Assembly (NCBI GenBank): GCA_023512835.1
Contig: CM042085.1
Coordinates: 43,772,721 to 43,836,720 of the forward strand
Source: Taxillus chinensis
Lineage: Eukaryota; Streptophyta; Magnoliopsida; Santalales; Loranthaceae
Direction: 5' to 3'
DNA: 64,000 nucleotides
The translations under genes and the position numbers were made by a program. A model generated the notes under the pieces. It was not told the origin of the DNA, did no database searches, and saw only the letters and a list, made by a program, of their open reading frames with translations. This document shows positions 1 through 11,168 of this stretch, in pieces (the stretch's first letter is position 1; every line of letters begins with the position of its first letter).

Positions 1-10
1 GAAGGGGGCG

Positions 11-161
11 GCGGCCCACGCCGCCGCCTGGAGTCCCGTCCACGTGCTTCATTAGCGTGGACAGCATGAGGGGGGGGGGGCTACCTTGCCGCCCTCGGGA
101 CCACCGCCAGCCCTAATGGGCTGGCGAGTTGATGCAAAGACCGGCCCTCCAAATGGGCCGG
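11..161. other. Cluster of GC-rich hairpins and a G10 run in the LTR
   Basis: Three short inverted repeats lie close together: GGCGGCG with CGCCGCC near 11-30, CCAGCCC (107-113) with GGGCTGG (118-124), and CCGGCCC (141-147) with GGGCCGG (155-161). The last is followed by a T-rich run, which looks terminator-like but in a plant LTR is more likely RNA structure in the leader. A run of ten G residues lies at 71-80. Function is inferred only. Confidence 0.5.
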
Positions 162-173
162 TTTTCTTTCTCT

Positions 174-302
174 TCATATATATATATATAAACATATATA
201 TATATATATATATAAACACATATAAATACATGTATAAGTACATATATAGATAATACATATATAAATACGGATATATGAATATTTATATATATATATATAT
301 AT
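174..302. repeat. AT-rich (TA)n microsatellite in the LTR
   Basis: Alternating TA/AT tracts interrupted by ACA and ATAC words. It gives spurious reading frames rich in Tyr, Ile and Met on the minus strand. Several TATA-like boxes could be drawn in it, but none can be singled out. Confidence 0.85.
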
Positions 303-596
303 TAATATATTATAGGTGAAGTAGTAATAATAATTGAATATATAAATAATTAGAGATTATTAGAGGTAAGTAGATAGATAATAAATATAAAGGGTGTTAC
401 CTAGGCTTGATGTTGTAGTTTCATGTTATTAATGTTATCCGAAAATCGCAATACTTGGTGTTATACTTGTTATTTGTAGCACATTATCGGTCTGGATGTA
501 AACTCCTAAGTCTTATATGTATAATGAGCATTTAATTTAACACCCGTTGTTTAATTCATTGCATGAGTTTGGTGGTGGGGATTATTGGGGGTAACC

Positions 597-710
597 ACGG
601 GTCCCACATAGGGCTGGCAAGATGCCACGGGTCCCCTATGTGGCTTGTTATCTCAGGTCCCATTATGTGGCCAGTTGTCCAATGGGGACACCATGGGTCC
701 CACACATGGC
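597..710. repeat. Four degenerate GGTCCC...ATGTGGC repeats in the LTR
   Basis: Copies of a motif like GGGTCCCACATAGGGC begin near 597, 627, 655 and 692, spaced about 28-37 bp. The copies are imperfect, two reading ...TATGTGGC and one ...ACACATGGC. They look like local duplication within the LTR, and I infer no function. Confidence 0.55.
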
Positions 711-1240
711 TTTTTGGGTAAAGATCGAGATCCTTCGAGATTTGGTGTGAGATATTATGTTCTGTTTGTTGAACGTAGGTACTTTGTGATAGAGTAGGAC
801 ACTACACATGCACAAGTATCACCTACTGGGCGCTCGTGCTCACCCTACTTTGTTTCTATTTTCCTACAGGTTGTAGGGGATAGCCGTTGGAGTCATAGCG
901 GAGCAAGTCGGGACTTCATTATGTAGGATTCCTCTTCATGGATTTAGTTATTGGTTTGATTATTTATTTTTTCGGACACAGGTCCGTGACAGTTGTATTA
1001 ACTTGGATAGCTGGACCTTGTTAATCTGTGTTTATGGGTGGATTGAATTCAGTAATATTGACTACACTGATAGTTATTGGTTGATTGCATGTTGTATTTG
1101 GATCATTGGTATGTACAATACTACCCCCGTTGTAGTATTGTATAGGGATGGATCAGTCTACAATCCCTTGACCTCCGGAGTGGGCGTGGGGAAGTTGCGT
1201 TCCTGATTCTGTGGGTTTCAGAATTTGGGGCGTGACAAGT

Positions 1241-1252
1241 TGGTATTAGAGC
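1241..1252 (+). other. Primer-binding site, initiator-Met tRNA type
   Basis: TGGTATTAGAGC lies four bases after the LTR end at 1236. The known plant iMet primer site reads TGGTATCAGAGC, so this copy has one mismatch. It would prime minus-strand cDNA synthesis. Confidence 0.75.
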
Positions 1253-1659
1253 ATGGTTTAGTGGACCTAGGTTAGTGAGGGGTGGTTGATAGACACTTAG
1301 AAGCTTGGAAGACTATAGGGAGGGCGCCTGATCAATGCAGTCCTTATAGGTATTCTGGGTTGACTGAGGGTCGATCAGATCATCTTAGGAAGGATTTGGG
1401 TTGGGTGCATACATGCTGCGTGACTGTGTGCATATCTAGGCACTAGAAATCATCTGCTTATGATGCTATAATGATGTGCTTGTATTCATTATACTATTGA
1501 CTATTTGTGGGTTGTCCTTCTTTGATAATTGATTATGATTAACTGGAAATGCCAGTATGCTAGTTTAAACCTAAGGAGTCTAAGTGAATAACCCCATAAT
1601 TTGGTTGTTTGACTAGTGCACAGTAGTTAATAGATATTGTTGATATGTGTTGGTGCAAA

Positions 1660-2780
1660 ATGGCACCCAAGACTAGGGCTCAAGGTCCAGCAGAGGAGCT
1701 ATCCATTCAGTTCGAATCACAAGGAGAACAGAGTTCTCCAGTACCTGCCTTGGGTTCAGAGATGGCTGCTCAGATTGGGGCCCAAATACTAAGCCAAATC
1801 CAGGGTGTCATGCAAGGCACCATGAGGGACATGGCTAGGGAGGTGATGCAGGAGGAACTGAGGAAGCAGTAGCAGCCTCAGCAGGAGCAGCAGCAGGAGG
1901 TTCTAGAGGAAAGCCAGCCACAGATCACGACAGTTCCGCCTGCAGTACCGATTGACTGGGTGAGTCAATTCCTGAAGCAGAAACCGACGAAGTTTGAGGC
2001 GAATACGAGACCCGATGAGGCCGAGGAATGGGTCAAATGGACAGAAGATATCTTCGAGCTGATCCAGGTGCCCGAAGAGGCTAAGGTCCGCTTAGCCACA
2101 CATTTCCTAGTAGGTGGGGCTTGTAAGTGGTGGGATGCTGTGAAGCATGTTCACGAGAGCCCGATGGCATGGGAGGACTTCGTGGAGCTCTTCTACACAG
2201 AGTATTTCCCTCGCTCTGTGCAGAAGACGAGGCGACGGGAGTACTACACATTGGAGCAGGGCAGTAAGACTGTGACAGAGTATGTCACTGCTTTCACTGA
2301 GCTAGGGAGATTTGCCCCATAGTCATGGAGGGTTGAGGCTAATAAGACCTAGGATTTCATAGATGGGATGAGACCATCACTCAGGAGGGGATTGAACATG
2401 ATGGAGTTGACCACGTACAGTGACGCGGTCAACAAGGCACTTATTGGAGAGCGGGACTTGAACCAAATCAAGACTCAGAGACCAGGGAGCTCATCAGGGC
2501 CTAGCCAAAAGAGGCCAAGAGAGGAGCAGTCTAAGGGACAAGGGGACAAGAAGCCAGTGTCCAAATTTCCACATTTAGGGAACTCAGGCAGCAATTCTAC
2601 CTCACGATTTTTGGAAACATGTCGATCTTGTGGGCTTTGGGGACACAAGGAGGCGGATTGTAGGCGGAAGAATGGCAACCCACTCAAGTGCTTTCGATGT
2701 GGGGGATTGGGACACAGGATAGGAGTGTCCTTCTGCCAGTTCAGCTAGTGTTGCGAGGCCACATCGACCTCGTGACCAGG
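1660..2780 (+). pseudogene. gag: Broken gag of the Tekay/Del-like element
   Basis: The frame opening at ATG 1660 (MAPKTRAQG...) continues to about 2745 with in-frame stops at 1870-1872 (TAG, next to Gln-rich codons) and 2320-2322 (TAG), and another near 2350. The middle part (1960-2322) has the retrotransposon gag core with FLVGGACKWWDAV and YTLEQGSKTVTEY. A first zinc knuckle, CRSCGLWGHKEADC (C-X2-C-X4-H-X4-C), lies at 2620-2661. A second begins CFRCGGLGH near 2692 but its last Cys is out of register, pointing to a frameshift near 2715. Coding then continues in another frame toward the protease. Gag would form the virus-like particle and bind RNA; this copy cannot make a full protein. Confidence 0.85.
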
Positions 2781-2926
2781 GCCAGAGGAGCGGTGCTCCA
2801 TACCAGAGAGCAGCTCAATCAGGGCAATCGGTACAAGGACGACCTACTATACAGCAACCTCAACGGGAGGCCCAGGCTCATAAGGGACAGAATGATCGAG
2901 CCACGACGAGTCAGGCCTGCGGCAGT

Positions 2927-3571
2927 GTGCAAAAGGGGAGGAACTATGCTATCACTGACAGAGAGGCAGAAGTTCCACCTGTTGATGAGGCGAGTCATGG
3001 GCCAGCTGCGGTGAGAGGTACGATTTTGGTTTCATGCACTATTTATACTGTCTTGATTGATACTGGTGCTACGCACTCGTTCATTGCGCACTCCACTGTA
3101 GAGGGATTGGAGTTAGATTGTATCACCGTTGATCAGCCCCTTGTGGTTGATACACCAGTAGGGGGCCTAGTGGTGATTGATAGGGTCTGTTCGGGATGCG
3201 AGGTTACTCTCGGAGGTGTTGACCTTCGGTATAACCTATTTGTGATGCACTTTGATGCCTTTGATGTGATTTTGGGTATGGACTGGTTGACCCGTGTGGA
3301 GGCAGTGATTGAATGTTATAGGCGATGAGTGACCTTCCTTACACTGGAGGGCACTCGGGGTATTTTCGTGGGCGAGTGGTCGGAGGATGCATGCAAGTTG
3401 GGGCCTTTAAAGCGGGGGTGGGGTGATGTAACCCATCGGTTAGCCAGCCTAACTCTAGTTGACCCCCAGCAGGAGAGTAAGGTGGTGTTACCCAAGGTGG
3501 TGGATGAGTTTCCCGACGTGTTTCCCGAGGATTTGGTTGAATTACCGCCAAGAGAGAGGTGGACTTCTCGA
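2927..3571 (+). pseudogene. pol: Broken aspartic protease and pol linker, Tekay/Del-like
   Basis: The frame at 2927 encodes a retropepsin-like domain with the active-site motif VLIDTGATHSF, a hydrophobic FVMHFDAFDVILGMDWL strand typical of gypsy proteases, and a TGA at 3326-3328. The same frame continues after the stop through the linker that precedes RT (...[18 protein letters not shown]), then shifts near 3555. The next frame opens with [14 protein letters not shown], the usual start of the RT region. The protease would cleave Gag-Pol. The coding order gag-PR-RT is normal for Ty3/gypsy. Confidence 0.85.
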
Positions 3572-4905
3572 TAGAGTTGCTACCTGGGACGGCACCTATC
3601 AGATTGGCAGCTTACAGGATGGCACCAGTTGAGCTTCGAGAGCTCAAGAGGCAGATTGACGATCTTTTAGCGCGTGGTTTTATTAGACAGAGTAGTTCGC
3701 CTTGGAGTGCTCCGGTGTTATTCGCCAAAAAGGTGGATGGTTCGCTTCGGTTGTGTATCGACTATCGACGGTTGAACCAGGTGATAGTGAAGAACAGATA
3801 CCCCCTACCGAGGATCAATGATTTGTTTGACCAGTTCAGGGGTGCCCGTTGGTTTTCCAAGATTGATTTGAGGTCTGGATACCACCAGCTTCGGGTGCGG
3901 GACTCAGACATTCTGAAGACAGCCTTCAGTTGCAGATATGGCCATTATGAGTGGCTGGTGACGCCTTTCGGGCTTACAAATGCCCCGGCGGTGTTTATGG
4001 GGTTGATGAACCAGATTTTCACACCTTATCTTGATCAGTTCGTGGTAGTCTTTATTGATGATATCTTGATTTATTCCTGGACAGAGGACGAGCATGAGGA
4101 GCATTTACATGTGGTGTTGCAGACGTTGAGGGACCATAGACTATACGCAAAATTCTCGAAGTGTGATTTTTGGCTGCAGTGGGTGAAATTTTTAGGGCAC
4201 GTGGTATCATCGGAGGGTATCACGGTTGATCCTAGCAAGATTGAGGCAGTGATGTCTTGGAAGCGGCCAACTAATGTTTTTGAGATTCAGAGTTTTCTGG
4301 GGTTGGCAGGTTATTATAGGAGGTTTGTCAAGGACTTCTCCCGTTTAGCTGCACCGATGACTGGCTTGACCCAAAAGGGAGTGCGGTTTGACTGGTCGGA
4401 CGCTTGTGAGGAGGCTTTCAGTCAGCTGAAGGCCAGATTGACTTCGGCACCCATCCTAGTCCTACCACAGGAGGGTGTACCCTATGAGGTCTACTGTGAT
4501 GCCTCTAATGTTGGATTGGGTTGTGTGTTCATGCAGGAAGGACGGGTAATTGCTTATGGTTCCCGTCAGTTGAGGACCCATGAGAAGAACTACCCTACGC
4601 ATGATTTAGAGCTAGCTGTAGTGATCTTTGCATTAAAAAGCTGGCAACACTATCTTCTAGGGGAGAAGTTTGTGGTTTATACTGACCACAAGAGTTTGCT
4701 GTACATATTTTCTCAGCAGGATTTGAATATCCGACAGAGGCGTTGGGTGGAGTATATGCAGCAGTTCCAGTTTGATCTTCAGTATACACCCGGGAAGGGG
4801 AATGTAGTAGCTGATGCCTTGAGTCGAAAGAGCCAGGTCATAGTGGCTCTCTATGCTATCAAGGAATGGGAAATGATGGGGCAACTAGCTGCTCTGACTG
4901 CCGTA
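3559..4905 (+). pseudogene. pol: Reverse transcriptase-RNase H of the Tekay/Del-like element, 3' truncated
   Basis: A long open stretch encodes the gypsy RT. It shows [25 protein letters not shown], the catalytic FIDDILIYS box near 4051, and the thumb [11 protein letters not shown]. RNase H follows with [11 protein letters not shown], a Glu in [21 protein letters not shown] and VVADALSRK, so all four acidic positions are present. Coding runs to about 4900 (...[13 protein letters not shown]) and then passes without a stop into LINE sequence, giving a 637-codon chimeric frame ending at 5472. Integrase, chromodomain and 3' LTR are missing, so the clade call rests on RT and the primer site. Confidence 0.9.
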
Positions 4906-7865
4906 GTAGAAGAGATTTGGGTCTCCTATGCTGATTTTCTCCCAATAGTAGAAGAGATTTGGCAGACGCCTATTGAGGGTTATGCCACGTTTCGGATTTA
5001 TCAAAAGCTTAAACTTCTCAAACGGGCTTTGAAGGCTCTTAGTTTGAGGGAGATTGGTGGGCTGGATTCTCTTCGCTCTGATCTGTATCGCATCCAAGTG
5101 ACAATATCTGCCTCTGGGGGTGATGCTGACCTTCTTGCCCAGGAGAAGGAGGCGCTTTTTCGCCTTACAAATGCCAGTCGAGATGTGGAAAATTCTTCGC
5201 GTCAAAAGAGTCGGATTCAATGGCTTAAAGAGGGCGATAGCAATTCTTCTTTCTTTTTCAATTCCGTTAAATGTCGGCACAATCGGAATAAGATTCAAGG
5301 CATTTGTTTAGATGATGGGTCCTGGGTCTATGGATCGGATGCGATTGCTACCTCGGGTGTTCACTTTTATAGCTCCCTTCTTGGGACCTCTCATGGGCGG
5401 CATTCTATTGGCTCTTCCCTGCGCGGATTCATTGAGCCGTCTTTACCTCGCCGAGATGATTTCTATGCTTGAGGCTCCTTTCTCGGAGGACGATATTAAG
5501 GCTGCCATGTTTAGCCTTCATCCCAATAAAGCTCCTGGGCCTGATGGATTTAATAGTTTCTTTTTCCATCAAACTTGGCCTATTCTTGGTTCCGATGTGG
5601 TGCAGGCTATTAAGGAGTTTTTCTCCTCTTCCATTCTTTTGAAGGAGTCCAATGCTACCATTCTAGCTTTGATTCCTAAAATTCCCAATGCTTCTCGGTG
5701 GAAGGATTTTCGGCCGATTTCCTGCTGTAATACTATTTACAAGTGCATTGCCAAGCTTTTGGCTACTCGACCGAGGCGGACTCTCCCTTCTTTTATTAAT
5801 CCTGCGCAGGCTGCCTTTATTCCAGGACGGCACATAGGTGACAATATCCTTCTTGCCCAGGAGTTGGTTCGTGGATACTCAACCTCCTCTCCCTCTCCTC
5901 GGTGTGCTATCAAGGTTGATCTCATTAAGGCATTTGACTCTGTTCGTTGGGATTTCCTTTGGCACAGTTTGGATTTCTTTGGTTTCCCTTCCAAATTTCA
6001 TGGCTGGGTTCGTGCTTGTGTGTCCTCTCCAAGCTATTCTTTGTCTATTAATGGTGAATTGAAGGGTTATTTTCCGGGGCAGCGGGGGCTCCGCCAAGGG
6101 GATCCCCTTTCTCCTTATTTGTTTGTTATTTGTATGGAGGTCTTTTCTCGCATCTTGGACAAGTTTATTTGCCACTCCCCTTCCTTTTCTTATCACTGGC
6201 GGTGCCGCAACACCAAGCTAACCCACCTCTGCTTTGCCGATGACCTCATGGTGTTCAGTAAAGGGGATCTTTCTTCTGTCCGTGTTGTTCATGAGGCTCT
6301 TACAACCTTCTCGCAGCTCTCTGGCCTTGTTCCAAATTTGGAGAAGAGCTCCTTGTTTTTCTCTGGAGTGACTCCTTCTATTCAAAGTTTGATATTGAAC
6401 ACTATGGGGTTTACTCTTGGCACTCTCCCTGTTTGCTATTTGGCTGTGCCCCTTATTACCAAACGGCTTGGTTCTATTGATTGTCAGGTGCTAGTGGATC
6501 GCATTTTACAGCGGGTTCGCACTTGGACGACTCGATTTCTGTCCTTTGGTGGGCGATTATTGCTTATTAAATCTGTGCTGTTTGGTATCCAAGCCTTTCG
6601 GAGTTATCATTTTATCCTTCCTGCTAGAGTCCTTAAATCTATTGAATGACTTCTGGCCGCTTTTCTTTGGACAGGGGCAGCTTTAAATGGATGGGGCGCA
6701 CGGGTCTCCTGGGATGATGTCTCTAAGCCGACGCGGGAAGGGGGTCTTGGCCTGAAGAAGCTCAAAGATTGGAATTATGCTGCCACTTCTCGACTGGTGT
6801 GGAATTTGTGCCAGCCGGTTTCTTCTTCTTTGTGGGTCACCTGGGTAAGGTCCAATTTGGTGAAGAAGGGTCAATTCTGGGTGGCAAAGGTCCCGTGGCA
6901 GTGCTCTTGGATGCGGCGCAAGGTGCTGGCTGCTAGATCCCGCCTTCGGTCGTGTATTTCGGTGAAGGTTGGTGATGGCTCCTCTACCTCGCTTTGGTTT
7001 GATTCTTGGCTGCCCCGGGGCCCTATCTGCTCATCAATTTCTGATCGGGTAATTTTGGATTCTGGATTGGGTGCTGCAGCTACTGTTAGTGATATTCTAT
7101 CTCATGAATGGTGTTAGCCTCTAGCCAACTCTCCTGATTTGCTTGCTTTAAAGGATGAGACGGCCCACTTGCCTGTACCCCCTCCTGGAAGGTCAGATTG
7201 TGTGCTGTGGCTGTCCAAGAGTGGTCCTTTCTCTATCTCTTGACTTGGAATCATCTCCGCTCTCCTTCTCCCCTGGTACCCTGGGCTTCTGTGGTGTGGT
7301 TTCGGCATCATTCTCCCAGGCATGCCGGATTGTTATGGCTGGCTCTTTGACGCCGACTTCCTACTAAGGACAGACTGATCTCCTTTGGCATTGCTCTACC
7401 TAGGGGATGCCTCCTTTGTCAGGCCCCCTTGGAGGATCATGACCATTTATTCTTCTCTTGCACCTTTTCTCGACAAGTTTGGTTAGCTTTCCTGTCCTTG
7501 TGTGGGCTATCCCATCCTCCTCCTTCTTCATCCATTTTCCTAAACTAGGCTGCAGATTCCTCACAGGGCAATTCTCTTCGATGTGTTCTGGCGCGACTCT
7601 CTCTAGCAGCGTCGGTTTATTTTCTTTGGCAGGAACGCAATGGTAGAGCTCATGGGCGTGGATCTCGATCTGCTGAGCAGCTGGTGACCTTGGTTGTGGA
7701 GTCTGTTCGGGTTCGTGCTACCTTGCATACTCCATAGCCCAATACTTGGTTTAATAATCATCTGTTGCACCTCTGTTGGTGTTTTCCCTAGGGGTATGCC
7801 CCTGGTTTGTACTTTTGTAATCCATTTTATTTTATTATATTCATTCTTTATTCTTCAAAAAAAAA
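4906..7865 (+). mobile_element. LINE copy 1 (plant L1 type), 5' truncated, with poly(A)
   Basis: It starts inside ORF2 between endonuclease and RT and ends in a short A-run (7857-7865). It is closely similar to LINE copy 2 but begins about 260 bp further upstream. The left flank is Tekay pol, the right flank is satellite (7866 on), and I see no target-site duplication. Either the left flank was rearranged or the 5' end was joined to unrelated DNA. A 77-bp deletion relative to copy 2 at 7771-7775 sits on a CTCTG microhomology. Confidence 0.85.
4963..7740 (+). pseudogene. LINE ORF2 remnant: RT and C-terminal zinc-knuckle region
   Basis: The first part (to 5472) is pre-RT sequence in frame with the upstream gypsy ORF. 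The frame shifts near 5450, where CTGCTG in copy 2 reads as CGCCG here. RT then runs 5465-6649: PNKAPGPDGFNSFFF, AFIPGRHIGDNILLAQEL, IKVDLIKAFDSVRWDFL, GLRQGDPLSPYLFV and the catalytic FADDLMVFSKG (near 6234). A TGA at 6647-6649 replaces an Arg codon of copy 2. The rest is in several frames and includes the zf-RVT-like part. Endonuclease and ORF1 are absent, so the copy is dead on arrival. Confidence 0.85.
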
Positions 7866-7909
7866 CCAAATATTAAATAAATAGAAAAACAATACCTTGA
7901 GGTAGTAAT

Positions 7910-9453
7910 CTTTTTATTTGTAAATGAAACATATCCTAGGTTCATCCACTCTAATAGAGGTTTTAGCCTCGTTTATTCCTTAGTCATAATTGTGGATTAG
8001 ACTCCGCTTGGGTAACACCTTACTACTGTGAATTACATTCCATTATGTGAATCTCATATAACATATGACTTTTTAACCTTTAATAACTTCAGTTGTTTTT
8101 ATCGATCCATTCGAGACGTTCAAAATTAATTAGATAGCCAAGCCTAGCGTGAAGACACTAGCCTTTTTATTTGTAATTGAGACAAAAAGTGGATTTATAC
8201 ATTTTGGCGGAGGTTGTAACCTCTTGTATTCCATATTGCTATGATATAATAGGCTCGATGTATAAAATAGGTCACCTCCAAAGGGTTATCACATTGGGCG
8301 AACCACGTACAACTTGTTTCCTTTGAATCTTTCGAGAAAATTTCTTTCTGTTGTTCGATTCATCCATTCGGCTTGTCAGAAATCAACTAAATAATCAACT
8401 CAAACCTAAAGTTACTAGCCTTTTCAGTTGTAGTTGAATCAAATCTTGGGTTCATCCCCTCTAATAGAGGTTTTAACGTCGTTTATTCATTATTGATAAT
8501 AGTGGATTAGACTTGGTGTGGGTAATAATACCTTACCTCTGTGGAGTACGTCTCATTGTGTCAACTACGTACAACATGTGTCCTTTTGAACTTTAGCGAA
8601 CATTACTTTTTGTTTTCGATTGATCCATTCGAGACACTAGAAATTGATTAAGTAGCGTACCCTAACTTCAGGATGCTAGCTTTTTATTTGAAACTGACAC
8701 ATAATGGTTCATCGTTTCCTATAGACGTTTATACCTCGTTTATTCATTAGTCAGGATAGTGGATTACACTTCGTGTGGGAAACACCTCACTACTATGGAT
8801 TATATGCCATTGTGTGAACCATGTACAATATGTGTTTGTTTCACCTTTAACGATCATTACTTGTTTTTTAATCGCTCGATTCGATATGTTGGAAATTAAT
8901 TAAATTGCCAACCCTAGTCTGAAGATTCTAGCCTTTTATTTGTAATTGAAATAAATAACGAATTTATCTACTTTGATGGAGGTCGTGACCTCTTGTATTC
9001 CTTACTACTACTAGTGGAGCAGACTCAGTATAGGAAATACCACACCTCCGTCCGTAGAGTACATCACCCTGGGCGAATAACGTACGACTTGTATCCTCTT
9101 AATCTTTCATGAAAATTACTCTTTACAGCTTTGATTCGTCGATTTACAGAGTCAGAAATCGACTGAATAACCAATCCAAACCTAAAGTTACTAGCCCTTT
9201 CATTTGCAATTGAAACAAATATGAGGTTCATCCATTTTAACAGTGGCTTTAACCTTGTTTATCCATTATTAACAATTAGGGATTAGAGACAGTGCAGGTA
9301 ACACCTTACTACTGTGGGGTACATCCTCTTCTGTGAACCACTCACGACAGGTGTTCTTTTAACCACTAATAAACCTCACTTTTTGCTTTTGATCGATCCT
9401 TTCGAAACACCAAATATTAAATAAATAGCAAAACAATACCTTAAGGTAGTATT
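7910..9453. repeat. Reference higher-order repeat copy with units A-F
   Basis: Using the shared word CTTTTTATTTG or its variants as phase zero, unit starts are A 7910, B 8163, C 8420, D 8680, E 8933, F 9197, and the next A at 9454. Spacings are 253, 257, 260, 253, 264 and 257 bp. Units A and D, B and E, and C and F match best. For example, B and E share GACCTC/AACCTC followed by TTGTATTCC, and C and F share the CATTATTRAYAAT block. I read this as ancient 257-bp monomer, then trimer, then hexamer. Confidence 0.85.
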
Positions 9454-11158
9454 CTTTTTATTTGTAAATGAAACATATCCTAGGTTCATCCACTCTAATA
9501 GAGGTTTTAGCCTCGTTTATTCCTTAGTCATAATTGTGGATTAGACTCCGCTTGGGTAACACCTTACTACTGTGAATTACATTCCCCTATGTGAATAAAG
9601 TATAACATATGTCTTTTTAACTTTTAATAACTTTAGTTGTTTTTATCAATCCATTCGAGACGTTAGAAATTAATTATATAGCCAAGCCTAACGTGAAGAC
9701 ACTAGCCTTTTTATTTGTAATTGAGACAAAAAGTGGATTTATACATTTTGGCAGAGGTTGTAACCTCTTATATTCCATATTGCTATGATATAATAGGCTC
9801 GATGTATAAAATAGGTCACCTCCAAAGGGTTGTCACATTGGGCGAACCACGTACAACTTGTTTCCTTTGAATCTTTCGAGAAAATTTCTTTTTGTTGTTC
9901 GATTCATCCATTCGGCTTGTCAGAAATCAACTAAATAATCAACTCAAACCTAAAGTTACTAGCCTTTTCAGTTGTAGTTGAATCAAATCTTGGGTTCATC
10001 CCCTCTAATAGAGGTTTTAACGTCGTTTATTCATTATTGATAATAGTGGATTAGACTTGGTGTGGGTAATAATACCTTACCTCTGTGGAGTACGTCTCAT
10101 TGTGTGAACTACGTACAACATGTGTCCTTTTGAACTTTAGAGAACATTACTTTTTGTTTTCGATTGATCCATTCGAGACACTAGAAATTAATTAAGTAGC
10201 ATACCCTAACTTCAGGATGCTAGCTTTTTAGTTGAAACTGACACATAACAGTTCATCATTTCCTATAGAGGTTTATACCTCATTTATTCATTAGTCAAGA
10301 TAGTGGATTACACTTCGCGTGGGAAACACCTCACTACTATGGATTATATGCCATTGTGTGAACCATGTACAATATGTGTTTGTTTCACCTTTAACGATCA
10401 TTACTTGTTTTTTAATCGATCGATTCGATATGTTGGAAATTAATTAAATTGCCAACCCTAGTCTGAAGATTCTAGCCTTTTATTTGTAATTGAAATAAAT
10501 AACGAATTTATCTACTTTGATGGAGGTCGTGACCTCTTGTATTCCTTACTACTACTAGTGGAGCAGACTCAGTATAGGAAATACCACACCTCCGTAGAGT
10601 ACATCACCCTGGGCGAATAACGTACGACTTGTATCCTCTTAATCTTTCATGAAAATTACTCTTTATAGCTTTGATTCGTCGATTTAAAGAGTCAGAAATC
10701 GACTGAATAACCAATCCAAACCTAAAGTTACTAGCCCTTTCATTTGCAACTGAAACAAATACGAGGTTCAACCATTTTAATAGTGGCTTTAACCTTGTTT
10801 ATCCATTATTAACAATTAGGGATTAGAGACAGTGCAGGTAACACCTTACTACTGTGGGGTACATCCTCTTCTGTGAACCACTCACGACAGGTGTTCTTTT
10901 AACCACTAATAAACCTCACTTTTTGCTTTTGATCGATCCTTTCGAAACACCAAATATTAAATAAATAGCAAAACAATACCTTAAGGTAGTATTCTTTTTA
11001 TTTGTAAATGAAACATATCCTAGGTTCATCCACTCTAATAGAGGTTTTAGCCTCGTTTATTCCTTAGTCATAATTGTGGATTAGACTCCGCTTGGGTAAC
11101 ACCTTACTACTGTGAATTACATTCCCCTATGTGAATAAAGTATAATATATGTCTTTTT

Positions 11159-11168
11159 AACTTTTAAT
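11159..11168. repeat. Left target-site duplication of LINE copy 2
   Basis: AACTTTTAAT here is repeated at 14036-14045 after the poly(A) tail. The uninterrupted satellite carries this word once followed by AACTTTAG. Because the tail is A-rich, the first one or two A residues are ambiguous. Confidence 0.85.

Larger units (their letters stand above)
1..1236 (+). repeat. Partial 5' LTR of a Tekay/Del-like Ty3/gypsy element
   Basis: The end is well supported: the stretch closes with GGGGCGTGACA and is followed within a few bases by a TGGTATTAGAGC primer-binding site, the usual layout of Tekay/Del-type LTRs. The LTR start is not seen, so either the window opens inside it or the opening bases belong to something else. 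It holds GC-rich hairpins (11-161), an AT dinucleotide tract (about 174-302) and degenerate GGTCCCAYATRTGGC-type repeats (597-710). The 67-aa reading frame over 1003-1206 runs up to the LTR end and has no family resemblance. Lineage assignment rests on the primer site and the downstream RT. Confidence 0.7.
7866..11168. repeat. Satellite array 1 (1,540-bp hexameric higher-order repeat)
   Basis: The anchor word CAAATATTAAATAAATAG occurs at 7866, 9411 and 10951, giving periods of 1,545 and 1,540 bp. Each period holds six related units of about 257 bp. The array begins abruptly at the poly(A) of LINE copy 1 and is cut at 11168 by LINE copy 2. Successive copies look nearly identical to each other, while the six units within a copy are strongly diverged. 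No gene is present; the short reading frames are by-chance openings. Confidence 0.95.

Noticed and set aside
141..170. Rho-independent terminator (hairpin plus T-run)
   Set aside because: The shape fits, but the context is a plant LTR, where this signal has no such role.
52..258. 68-codon minus-strand frame rich in Tyr/Met/Ile
   Set aside because: It is the translation of the (TA)n tract.
5312..6649. Functional LINE reverse transcriptase
   Set aside because: The catalytic FADD is present, but endonuclease and ORF1 are missing and there are stops and shifts. A truncated copy could not move on its own.
7866..11168. Possible CRISPR-like or direct-repeat/spacer array
   Set aside because: Units of 257 bp are contiguous diverged copies without spacers, in a plant satellite.
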